From an uncultured Anaerosacchariphilus sp. (GTDB lineage: Bacteria; Bacillota; Clostridia; Lachnospirales; Lachnospiraceae), in NCBI GenBank assembly GCA_934402125.1, contig CAKRTY010000108.1, positions 1-6,002 on the forward strand: a stretch of 6,002 nucleotides of DNA. Reading direction: 5' to 3'. Shown here in pieces: positions 1 through 6,002 of the stretch (its first letter is position 1; every line of letters starts with the position of its first letter). The notes under the pieces are model-generated. The model had not been told where the DNA came from and did not search any database. It saw only the letters and a program-made list of their open reading frames with translations. Both the position numbers and the translations under genes were made by a program.

Positions 1-33
1 CAAGAAGGGAATAAGTCAGGAGGAAAATAATAA
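1..33 (+). promoter_or_regulatory. Leader and ribosome binding site of the corrinoid activator gene
   Basis: An AGGAGG Shine-Dalgarno lies at 18-23, ten bases before the ATG at 34, and supports that start strongly. The stretch is too short to show a promoter. It may also hold the tail of an upstream gene: one frame closes with TAA at 12-14 and another with TAA at 28-30. Which of these, if either, is a real gene end cannot be decided from 33 bases. An operon continuing from upstream is plausible. Confidence 0.7.
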
Positions 34-1965
34 ATGGCAAATGTAGTATTCCAGTTTGAAAACGGCGAAAAAGTGACGGTTTCAACGATGGTTGGCGAGA
101 ACCTGCTGGAGACGGCGCGGAAGTCCAATGTGGTCATTGACGCGCCCTGCTCCGGCAACGGTTCCTGCGGAAAGTGCCGCGTAAAGCTGTTAGGCGGAGA
201 ACTGGATTCCAAGAAGACCCGTCATATCAGCGACGAGGAGTACGCGGAGGGCTGGCGTCTGGCCTGTTGCAGTAAGGTAGTGGGAGACGTACAGATTATG
301 GTGCCGGATATCGCGTCCGCGTACCGGAGCCGCATGAAGGTGGCGGATTTAAGCTCTCCCCAGGAGATCAAGATCTTTGATGACTGTATGGAGCATCTGA
401 AGGAAGCGGATCTGGAGCATGGCAACAATATGCGAATCCTTTCCGTGAAGATGGATGTCCCCAGCCTGGAGGATACCATGCCGGACGTGGAGCGTCTGGA
501 GCGGGCGCTGCAGGCAGAGACCAACGCTCAGAAGGTGCGGATTCCCTATCACGTGCTGAAGAAGCTGCCGGACGTGCTGCGGGCCAGCGATTTTGATGTA
601 CAGTGTGTCGTTGCCCAGGGCAAGACCCAGGTATTTGTCTACGACGTTCTGGAAAAAGAAAAGAAGGCTGTGGCGGCGGGACTGGCGATCGATATCGGAA
701 CCACCACCGTATCTGCGGTTGCAGTGGACATGCTGACCGGAAAGATTCTGGCCAAGGCGTCTGCAGGCAACGGACAGATCCGGTACGGCGCGGATGTCAT
801 CAACCGTATCATTGAGTCCCAGAAGCCGGGCGGACATAAGAAGCTGCAGGACGCGATTGTGGAGGAAACCCTGAATCCCATGATTCTGCAGATGTGCCAT
901 TCCGCAGGAATCAGTCCGCTGCAGGTATACCGGCTGGCGATCGCGGGCAACTCTACCATGAATCATCTACTGGTGGGCGTCAATGCGGATCCCCTGCGTA
1001 TGGAGCCCTATATTCCGGCCTTCTTTAAGACCAATGCTTTTTACGCGTCCGATATTAACCTGAAGGTACATCCGGACGCCCATATTATTATGGCTCCCAA
1101 TATCGGCAGCTACGTAGGCGGCGATATTACAGCGGGAGCACTGGTCAGCATGCTCTGGAACCAGCCGCATTTCTCCCTGTTTATCGACCTTGGAACCAAC
1201 GGCGAGCTGGTGTTCGGCAATTCTGACTTTATGATGAGCTGTGCATGCTCAGCAGGTCCTGCCTTCGAGGGTGGCGACATCAGCTGTGGTATGCGTGCGA
1301 CCGACGGTGCCATCGAGGCATGTAAGATTGATAAAGAAACCATGGAGCCGACCTTTGATATCATCGGCGATCCGGGACAGAAGCCCATCGGTCTCTGCGG
1401 ATCCGGTATCATTGATGTGATTGCGGAGCTGTTCCGCTGTGGTATCATCAGCCCCAAGGGCAAGTTTATCCGGGAGGGTAAGCGGATCAAGCATGACCAC
1501 TATGGCATGGGAAGCTACGTGCTAGCCTTCGAAGAGGAGGCTGAGAGCTCCAAGGACGTGGAGATCACGGAAGTCGATATCGACAACTTTATCCGTGCCA
1601 AGGGCGCGATTTTCTCCGCTATCCGGACCATGCTGAAGAGCCTGGATTTCGATATCAGCATGATCGAGGAGGTATACGTGGCAGGCGGTATCGGAAGCGG
1701 TATTAATATGCAGAACGCAGTGAATATCGGTATGTTCCCGGATATTCCGATCGAATATTACCACTATATCGGCAACTCCTCCCTGTGCGGCGCTTACGCG
1801 ATGCTGCTGTCTACGAAGGCAGAGCGCAAGGTTTATGAGCTTGCCAGAAATATGACCTATCTGGAGCTTTCCACAGAGCCCGGATATATGGACGAATTTG
1901 TGGCCTGCTGCTTCCTGCCCCATACGGACAGCTCCCTGTTCCCGACCGTGATGGAACAGTTATAA
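34..1965 (+). CDS. RACo/AcsV-type corrinoid activation ATPase ([2Fe-2S] ferredoxin domain plus ASKHA domain, DUF4445)
   Basis: A cytoplasmic reductive activator of corrinoid proteins (643 aa). In this family, ATP use drives an uphill one-electron transfer from the [2Fe-2S] cluster that returns accidentally oxidised Co(II) corrinoid to active Co(I) in methyltransferase or corrinoid iron-sulfur partners. The N-terminal ferredoxin-like domain (about residues 1-95) has plant-type cluster cysteines C39, C45, C48 and C78 (C-x5-C-x2-C, then GWRLAC). A middle linker domain follows. The ASKHA ATPase part starts near residue 217 with the DIGTTT phosphate motif (220-225), the second phosphate motif DLGTNGE (385-391) and an adenosine motif AGGIGSG (550-556). 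Length and domain order match full-length RACo proteins. The start is set by AGGAGG at 18-23. No methyltransferase or corrinoid protein gene is in view, so the client (acetyl-CoA pathway, O-demethylase, methylamine or other) is unknown. The family call is confident; a symbol such as acsV would assume the client. Confidence 0.93.
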   Translation: MANVVFQFENGEKVTVSTMVGENLLETARKSNVVIDAPCSGNGSCGKCRVKLLGGELDSKKTRHISDEEYAEGWRLACCSKVVGDVQIMVPDIASAYRSRMKVADLSSPQEIKIFDDCMEHLKEADLEHGNNMRILSVKMDVPSLEDTMPDVERLERALQAETNAQKVRIPYHVLKKLPDVLRASDFDVQCVVAQGKTQVFVYDVLEKEKKAVAAGLAIDIGTTTVSAVAVDMLTGKILAKASAGNGQIRYGADVINRIIESQKPGGHKKLQDAIVEETLNPMILQMCHSAGISPLQVYRLAIAGNSTMNHLLVGVNADPLRMEPYIPAFFKTNAFYASDINLKVHPDAHIIMAPNIGSYVGGDITAGALVSMLWNQPHFSLFIDLGTNGELVFGNSDFMMSCACSAGPAFEGGDISCGMRATDGAIEACKIDKETMEPTFDIIGDPGQKPIGLCGSGIIDVIAELFRCGIISPKGKFIREGKRIKHDHYGMGSYVLAFEEEAESSKDVEITEVDIDNFIRAKGAIFSAIRTMLKSLDFDISMIEEVYVAGGIGSGINMQNAVNIGMFPDIPIEYYHYIGNSSLCGAYAMLLSTKAERKVYELARNMTYLELSTEPGYMDEFVACCFLPHTDSSLFPTVMEQL

Positions 1966-2002
1966 AGACAGAATTTTAACGAGAAAGAGAGACAAGCTAA
2001 CT

Positions 2003-2650
2003 ATGGAATTTCCTTACGAGAAGGACAATAAAGAGAGAATCCCCCTGGAGCACTACCTGAATGAGTACCGGAAAATCGATCCGAAGGACGCCGCGGAACG
2101 CTGCAATGTAGAATATGATGAAGAAAAGCAGCAGTTCCATATACGGCTGATGGGTTATCATTATCTGGTAGACTATCCGGAATTTGCGGTGCATAAGGAG
2201 CATGAAGAAGAGGAAGGGCCGTTTCTGCTGCTGGATACGGTAGCGGCGCAGATCAGCGTACTTCGTTTTCTGATTTCCGGACAGATGGTACAGAGCTCCG
2301 GAAAATACCTGACCTACCGGGAGGTTCCCTGGGGAGAGGTGTATTTCCGTCAGTTCGAGGGACGCTGCCTGACCAGGCTGAAATTCGGTTTTGGCTTTAA
2401 GCTGGACAAATTCTGCGCGGCCATGGAGAAACTGGGCGCAAAGAAGCTGACCCTGGGCGACGCTTCCTATGAATTTGAATATATCAACGGTCTTCATGTG
2501 CGCTTTATCCTCTGGACCGGCGACGATGAATTTCCGCCTGCGTCCCAGATCCTTTTCGAGGATAATTTCCCCTATGCTTACCAGGCAGAGGATCTGGCAG
2601 TGGTAGGAGATATCTCGATTACGACCCTGAAGATTCTTGCCGGAAAGTAA
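2003..2650 (+). CDS. DUF3786 domain protein, function unknown
   Basis: A soluble 215-aa protein with no signal peptide or membrane segment. It resembles the DUF3786 family of anaerobic bacteria and archaea. Recognisable parts are the YREVPWGEVYFRQFEGR stretch (about residues 107-123) and the acidic LWTGDDEFPPASQILF block near the C-terminus (about 171-186), which I recall as the family's best conserved region. It has only two cysteines (C34 and C125 regions) in no metal-site arrangement. It starts 37 bases after the activator gene and ends 28 bases before the cobaltochelatase, so it is probably co-transcribed with both. The ribosome binding site is weak (AAAGAGAG at about 1984-1991), which may mean it depends on translation of the upstream gene. 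A role in corrinoid protein maturation or activation is inferred only from its neighbours; no reaction can be assigned. Confidence 0.85.
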   Translation: MEFPYEKDNKERIPLEHYLNEYRKIDPKDAAERCNVEYDEEKQQFHIRLMGYHYLVDYPEFAVHKEHEEEEGPFLLLDTVAAQISVLRFLISGQMVQSSGKYLTYREVPWGEVYFRQFEGRCLTRLKFGFGFKLDKFCAAMEKLGAKKLTLGDASYEFEYINGLHVRFILWTGDDEFPPASQILFEDNFPYAYQAEDLAVVGDISITTLKILAGK

Positions 2651-2678
2651 AACGGAATCAAGAGGAAAGAACAGATAT

Positions 2679-3485
2679 ATGGAACAGAATAAGAAAAAAG
2701 CGATTCTGGTGGTAAGCTTCGGCACCAGCTTTGCCAAGACCAGAGAAAAGACCATCGACCGGATCGAGGCGGATATCGCCGCCGCGTATCCGGATTATAC
2801 CCTGTACCGGGCCTGGACCAGCAAGATGATCATCGCGAAGCTCCGCCGCCGGGACGGAATCGAAGTTCCCACGGTGGAAGAGGCGGTAGAGCAGATGGCT
2901 GCGGACGGGGTACAGGAGCTGCTGGTGCAGCCCACCCATATCATCAACGGCATTGAGAATGATTTGATGAAGGAGGCTGTGCTGGCCAGAAGGGACGCCT
3001 TTGAAAAGCTTGCCTTTGGAGATCCGCTGCTGACAACGACGGAGGATCATGTGGCGGTGATCGAGGCGGTTATGGCAGAGTTCGGGGAGATGAAGGAGAA
3101 CGAGGCGCTGGTATTTATGGGACACGGAACCACCCATTACGCCAATAGCGTATACGCAGCCCTGGATTATACCTTTAAGGATCTGGGTTACTCCAGAACC
3201 TTCTTAGGAACTGTGGAAGCTTATCCGTCCATGGAATCCCTGAAGAAGCAGCTTCGCGCGTTGTCCCCCAAAAAGCTGATCCTGGCGCCCTTTATGGTAG
3301 TGGCGGGCGATCATGCCATTCACGATATGTCCGGTGAGGACGAGGATTCCTGGAGAAGCCAGTTTGAGGCGGAAGGATATCAGGTGTCCTGCGTCATGAA
3401 GGGACTGGGCGAGTACCCGGGTGTGCGGAAGATGTATCTGACCCATACGGAGGCCGCAAGGAAGAGCCTGGAGAATCAGAACTGA
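2679..3485 (+). CDS. cbiK: Sirohydrochlorin cobaltochelatase, anaerobic CbiK type
   Basis: Inserts Co(II) into sirohydrochlorin (or precorrin-2-derived factor II) in the cytoplasm, an early step of the anaerobic, early-cobalt route to B12. The 268-aa protein has the class II chelatase two-lobe fold typical of CbiK. It opens with ILVVSFGTSFAKTREKTI. The metal-binding residues of CbiK line up as H149 in FMGHGT, E180 in GTVEAYP and H212 in VAGDHAIHDMSG. There is no signal peptide, unlike the periplasmic CbiK forms of sulfate reducers. I chose the ATG at 2679 because AGAGGAAAG (2661-2669) precedes it at usable spacing. An in-frame upstream start at 2637 would overlap the DUF3786 gene and add 14 unconserved residues. 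It is the last gene before a terminator. Its pairing with a corrinoid reactivator fits a unit that both makes and repairs the cofactor. Confidence 0.92.
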   Translation: MEQNKKKAILVVSFGTSFAKTREKTIDRIEADIAAAYPDYTLYRAWTSKMIIAKLRRRDGIEVPTVEEAVEQMAADGVQELLVQPTHIINGIENDLMKEAVLARRDAFEKLAFGDPLLTTTEDHVAVIEAVMAEFGEMKENEALVFMGHGTTHYANSVYAALDYTFKDLGYSRTFLGTVEAYPSMESLKKQLRALSPKKLILAPFMVVAGDHAIHDMSGEDEDSWRSQFEAEGYQVSCVMKGLGEYPGVRKMYLTHTEAARKSLENQN

Positions 3486-3499
3486 AAATAGAAAGACAG

Positions 3500-3550
3500 A
3501 TACCGTATCAGATAAGGAGATGAGAAGCTCCCGTCTGATACGGTATTTTT
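3500..3550 (+). terminator. Rho-independent terminator of the corrinoid operon
   Basis: A perfect 13-bp stem, ATACCGTATCAGA (3500-3512) with TCTGATACGGTAT (3534-3546), is followed by a T-tract (3546-3550). GGAG (3516-3519) can pair with CTCC (3528-3531) as an inner stem. It begins 15 bases after the cbiK stop, as expected for the end of the three-gene unit. Confidence 0.9.
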
Positions 3551-3563
3551 GTTGCCAAGCATA

Positions 3564-3602
3564 CGACAAAAAGGTTCGGTGGACCTTTTTTAGTCGCTTT
3601 TT
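3564..3602 (+). terminator. Second hairpin with T-tract, probable backup or bidirectional terminator
   Basis: AAAAAGGT (3568-3575) pairs with ACCTTTTT (3583-3590). The stem can be lengthened by CGAC (3564-3567) with GTCG (3593-3596) across a 2-base bulge. CTTTTT follows (3597-3602). The A-run on the left arm means the structure could also stop transcription from the other strand. It lies 14 bases after the first terminator. Confidence 0.6.
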
Positions 3603-3709
3603 AGCGGAATCCGGCGAATGATTTGCAATGCGGGCTGTAATAATTTGGGAAAAATCACATAGAATGGAAAGTAGCTGATAAGAGAGGAGGGAATGAGGAA
3701 CCGGACAGC
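3603..3709 (+). promoter_or_regulatory. Leader region of the surface-protein operon
   Basis: Between the terminators and the VWA gene the sequence turns AT-rich (about 3636-3660), as a promoter region would. TAGAAT (3660-3665) resembles a -10 box, but I see no convincing -35 at the right distance, so no promoter is placed firmly. The strongest Shine-Dalgarno in the region, AGAGGAGG (3683-3690), sits close to an ATG at 3693. That ATG is out of frame with the VWA gene and would give the 12-residue peptide MRNRTACNVKGE. Confidence 0.4.
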
Positions 3710-5620
3710 TTGCAACGTAAAAGGAGAATGAGAAAGTTGAGGAGAAAAGCAAAAAGAATCTGGGCCGGTCTGCTGGTGCTTCTGCTGCTTTTTTCAGTGA
3801 CCGGAGGAAGCAGCTTCTCTGTACGGGCGGAGGAGGAAGGCGCTTCGGTGGTGACAGAAGCTGAGACAGAAGCTGAGACAGCAGAAGAAAAGGCCGAAAA
3901 ACAGGACATGCAGGAGGAAACCGAAGTATCGGAGGGAACAGAGGCGACAAAGTCGGAAAAGGAAACCGAAGTCCAGGAGGAAACAGAAACTCCGGAAGAA
4001 ACAAAAGTCCCGGAGACAACAGAACCGGAAGAGACAGTAGAATCGGTAAAGGAGGAACCTGTGGAGGAAAAACCTGTGGAGGAAAAACCGGCAGAACCGG
4101 TGGTCACAGAGAACCTGACAGAATCAGAGGCGACAGTGGAAGAAGAGCCCCCTGGGACAGAGGAACCGGCAGAACCGGTCTTCTTAAGCCTGGAGGATCC
4201 GGAGCTGTCGGTGTCGCTGGCACGCCGGAAATACGCAGAGCGCAGGGCGGACGGCACCTACGATCTGACACTGGAAATTACCGGAAAAACAGATACCACA
4301 AGCACGCCCAGAAAGCTGGACGTCCTTCTGATTGTGGACGAGTCGGGCTCCATGAAGGAAGCCATGAATGACGGAAGCAGAAAGAACCGCTGGGAAAGTG
4401 CCAAGGCAGCGGCAGCCGAGCTTGTCAATACCCTGGCGGCAAACCAGGGCCTGGACGTGCGATATAGCATTGTGGGCTACAGCGGAGACCAGAGCGACCG
4501 GGATCGGGCCTACAATGACGCCAGGGTACGGCTGGACTGGAGCAGCGCCGGTAATGGAACCGTGGTGTATCAGAGCCTGGCCGGAGAGCCCTCCGGTGGA
4601 ACCAATTATCAGGCGGGGCTCCGCACCGGGGCCAAACAGCTTCAAAAGGCCCGTTCCGATGCGGAAAAGGCCGTTCTGTTTCTATCAGATGGAAAGCCAA
4701 CTTATTATTATAATGCTTCAGGAAAAACCGTAGGACATGGAAATGAGGATGCGGACGGAAGCTGGTGGGGAGAGCTGGTGAATCCGGGAAGCTGTTCCGG
4801 GGCGGCGTATACCCAGGCGGACACAATGACAGGAATCCAGTATTTCTATACCATCGGGATTGGAAAAGATGAAAATGCCATCAATCCGAATACCTTAAAG
4901 GAGCTGAGCAGACGGATCGCGGCGGCTAACCAGGGAGGCTGTAAGGTACGGGAGGGAAATGAGCCCTATCTCTGCGGCAGCCTGGAGGAGCTGAAAAGCG
5001 CCTTTCGGGAGATGGCGGGCCATATGCTGGAGCTGGTCTGCACCGATGTGACGATTACCGACGTGCTCAGTGAAAATGTGGTGCTTCTGGATCAGGACGG
5101 AAAAATCCTGACCGGCACATCGGAGCCGGTATACACCCTTTCGGTCCTGGATGCGGACGGGAAAGCCGCAGGCGTGCCGGAGGGGACAACCGTTCATTAC
5201 GACGGGGCTTCCCGGCGTCTTACGCTGGATTTTCCGGACTCCTATGAGTTGGAAGATGGCTGGACCTACCGGATTACCCTGCATATGAAGCCTTCAGAGG
5301 CGGCATACGGAAAATACTTTGCGGCGGGAGAAGCCTATCCGGATCGGGCGGATGCGGATACGGGAACCCATGCGGAGGGGCTGGGCTTTTATTCCAACGA
5401 CGGAGCAAAGGTTACGTATCTCTGGAACGGGAACACCCCGCGGGAGGAAGCGTTTCCCAGGCCGGTGGTGAAGCTGGATGGAGTGGATATTCCGGTGCCT
5501 ACAGGGCTTACCCTGGACGGACAGCCGGAAGGTGGCTGGTATTCCCTACTGCTGGGTCTGTTCCTCATGACAGCGCTGTGTGGTCTGAGGCTTCGGAAAG
5601 GTCGGCGCCATGGAACGTGA
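3710..5620 (+). CDS. Secreted, wall-anchored VWA-domain surface protein, probable pilus tip adhesin
   Basis: A 636-aa surface protein. Residues 1-40 form a signal peptide: Arg/Lys-rich start, hydrophobic core about 17-31, likely cut after V-R-A (A40). Residues 41 to about 165 are a low-complexity Glu/Thr/Pro/Val-rich stalk with small repeats. A VWA domain follows (about 203-435) with a complete MIDAS metal site: D210, S212 and S214 in DESGS, T298 in GGTNY, and D327 in SDGKP. A second, beta-rich domain (about 445-590) comes next. The C-terminus is a sorting signal: V596-P-T-G599, hydrophobic segment about 610-626, basic tail RLRKGRR. VWA domains bind protein ligands through the metal ion, and VWA proteins often cap Gram-positive pili. 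The start is uncertain: TTG at 3710 has GAGGAA nine bases upstream, while ATG at 3728 has AAGGAG only one base away. All choices keep the signal peptide. The ligand is unknown, and the pilus role is inferred from the next gene. Confidence 0.88.
   Translation: MQRKRRMRKLRRKAKRIWAGLLVLLLLFSVTGGSSFSVRAEEEGASVVTEAETEAETAEEKAEKQDMQEETEVSEGTEATKSEKETEVQEETETPEETKVPETTEPEETVESVKEEPVEEKPVEEKPAEPVVTENLTESEATVEEEPPGTEEPAEPVFLSLEDPELSVSLARRKYAERRADGTYDLTLEITGKTDTTSTPRKLDVLLIVDESGSMKEAMNDGSRKNRWESAKAAAAELVNTLAANQGLDVRYSIVGYSGDQSDRDRAYNDARVRLDWSSAGNGTVVYQSLAGEPSGGTNYQAGLRTGAKQLQKARSDAEKAVLFLSDGKPTYYYNASGKTVGHGNEDADGSWWGELVNPGSCSGAAYTQADTMTGIQYFYTIGIGKDENAINPNTLKELSRRIAAANQGGCKVREGNEPYLCGSLEELKSAFREMAGHMLELVCTDVTITDVLSENVVLLDQDGKILTGTSEPVYTLSVLDADGKAAGVPEGTTVHYDGASRRLTLDFPDSYELEDGWTYRITLHMKPSEAAYGKYFAAGEAYPDRADADTGTHAEGLGFYSNDGAKVTYLWNGNTPREEAFPRPVVKLDGVDIPVPTGLTLDGQPEGGWYSLLLGLFLMTALCGLRLRKGRRHGT
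3854..3877 (+). repeat. Two tandem 12-bp units in the stalk coding region
   Basis: ACAGAAGCTGAG occurs at 3854-3865 and again directly at 3866-3877, coding for repeated Thr-Glu-Ala-Glu. The repeat is in frame, so gain or loss of a unit would change stalk length without breaking the gene. Confidence 0.85.
4058..4087 (+). repeat. Two tandem 15-bp units in the stalk coding region
   Basis: CCTGTGGAGGAAAAA is present at 4058-4072 and 4073-4087, coding for Pro-Val-Glu-Glu-Lys twice. It is an in-frame repeat of the kind seen in wall-spanning stalks. Confidence 0.85.
4086..4179 (+). repeat. Spaced 16-bp direct repeat in the stalk coding region
   Basis: AACCGGCAGAACCGGT is found at 4086-4101 and again at 4164-4179, 62 bases apart. 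Both copies code for Pro-Ala-Glu-Pro-Val in the same frame. Recombination between them would delete 78 bases (26 codons) and keep the frame. Confidence 0.8.
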
Positions 5621-6002
5621 CAAGGAAGAAGTAAAATATTTCCTTTTACGCCTTGGCGTCATGCTGGTGGTTTTCTGGTTGCTGTTTGGTGTTGTATTCG
5701 GCGTGACCTCCATGAAGGACGATTCTATGAGCCCGAAGCTGGAGGCCGGGGATCTGGTGCTGTATTACCGTCTGGATAAGAAGCCAAAAGACCGTTCTGT
5801 GGTAGTCATAAAGAAGGACGGACAGCAGTACATCGGACGAATCGTAGCCAGGGGCGGAGATACGGTAGATGTGACCGGAGATGAGGGAATCCATATCAAC
5901 GGCAGCCGGATTGTGGAAAATGACATTTACTATCGCACCCCCTTCTATGAAGGAAGGGTAGAGTATCCGGTGAAGCTGGGAGAGGACGAGGTTTTTCTTC
6001 TG
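5610..6002 (+). CDS. Signal peptidase I-like protein lacking the catalytic lysine (SipA-like), partial, cut by window end
   Basis: The first 131 residues of an S26-family protein. It has a short cytoplasmic N-terminus, one membrane segment (about 11-32), then the signal peptidase core outside the membrane. The box holding the nucleophile is present: DDSMSPKL, with S39 in the usual serine place, followed by GDLVLYY. The next box reads YIGRIVARGGDTVD (74-87). Active enzymes have YIKR or VKRxxGLPGD here, so the general-base lysine is replaced by G76. No histidine of the SipW type takes its place. S. pyogenes SipA, needed for pilus polymerisation, is known to have glycine at this lysine position and to have lost the serine as well. 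The ATG at 5610 overlaps the end of the VWA gene by 11 bases and has GGAAAGG at 5595-5601, so the two are probably translationally coupled. A pilus-assembly role is more likely than general secretion; residual or altered protease activity cannot be excluded. Confidence 0.88.
   Translation, partial: MERDKEEVKYFLLRLGVMLVVFWLLFGVVFGVTSMKDDSMSPKLEAGDLVLYYRLDKKPKDRSVVVIKKDGQQYIGRIVARGGDTVDVTGDEGIHINGSRIVENDIYYRTPFYEGRVEYPVKLGEDEVFLL

Noticed and set aside
1997..2755. Minus-strand open frame of 252 codons opposite the DUF3786 gene
   Set aside because: The plus strand there encodes a recognisable family with a fitting position in an operon. The antisense product shows no domain.
3595..3606. Small hairpin CGCT/AGCG with a T loop
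   Set aside because: A 4-bp stem that overlaps the tail of the second terminator is too short to count as a separate element.
3623..3644. TTGCAA plus TAATAAT as a possible sigma-A promoter for the VWA operon
   Set aside because: The two boxes are only about 9 bases apart, far short of the usual 16-18. The alternative TAGAAT at 3660-3665 has only a poor -35 match (TGTAAT, 3636-3641), so no promoter was called.
3204..4019. Minus-strand open frame of 271 codons across the terminators and the VWA gene start
   Set aside because: The translation is a Pro/Phe/Leu-rich low-complexity shadow of the Glu-rich stalk, it runs through the terminator hairpins, and it resembles no known protein.
3655..4257. 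Minus-strand Ser/Val-rich open frame of 200 codons that looks like a serine-rich surface protein
   Set aside because: It is the antisense reading of the Glu/Thr-rich stalk, whose biased codons give Ser and Val on the other strand. It has no signal peptide or ribosome binding site.
1..6002. CRISPR arrays, tRNA or rRNA genes, insertion sequences, cobalamin riboswitch
   Set aside because: No spaced repeat array, structured RNA gene, transposase or B12-box-like leader was seen. The repeats present are all in-frame coding repeats of the stalk.

Overview
The window looks like chromosome from an anaerobic, low-to-mid GC Firmicute, most likely a Lachnospiraceae-type Clostridium. The reasons are purine-rich AGGAGG-type ribosome binding sites, tightly packed co-directional genes, a Gram-positive cell-wall sorting signal, and corrinoid genes typical of anaerobic methyl-transfer metabolism. 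The organism is inferred from these features; no 16S or other marker gene is present.

Left part (1-3485): three genes in one direction with short gaps (37 and 28 nt), probably one operon for corrinoid (B12-type) cofactor maintenance. The first is a RACo/AcsV-type ATP-dependent reductive activator of corrinoid proteins, with an N-terminal [2Fe-2S] domain and a C-terminal ASKHA ATPase. The second is a DUF3786 protein of unknown function. The third is an anaerobic sirohydrochlorin cobaltochelatase (CbiK), which inserts cobalt early in B12 synthesis. The operon may continue upstream, outside the window. Two hairpins with T-tracts in 3500-3602 close it.

Middle (3486-3709): a 224-base intergenic stretch holding the two terminator hairpins and then the leader of the next gene. 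That leader has an unusual start region: a strong Shine-Dalgarno feeds a possible 12-codon leader peptide whose stop overlaps an in-frame ATG of the next gene.

Right part (3710-6002): a second, functionally unrelated operon for the cell surface. A 636-residue secreted von Willebrand factor A (VWA) protein has an intact MIDAS metal site, a long Glu/Thr/Pro-rich N-terminal segment and a C-terminal VPTG sorting signal. Its last 11 bases overlap the start of a signal-peptidase-I-like gene that runs off the end of the window. That protein keeps the expected serine (SMSP) but has glycine where the catalytic lysine should be. The same lysine-to-glycine change is known in SipA, the pilus-assembly factor of Streptococcus pyogenes. 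Tip adhesin, then SipA-like protein, plus a VPTG rather than LPXTG motif, resembles the start of an FCT-type pilus operon (cpa-sipA-fctA-srtC). The prediction is that a major pilin and a class B/C sortase lie just downstream.
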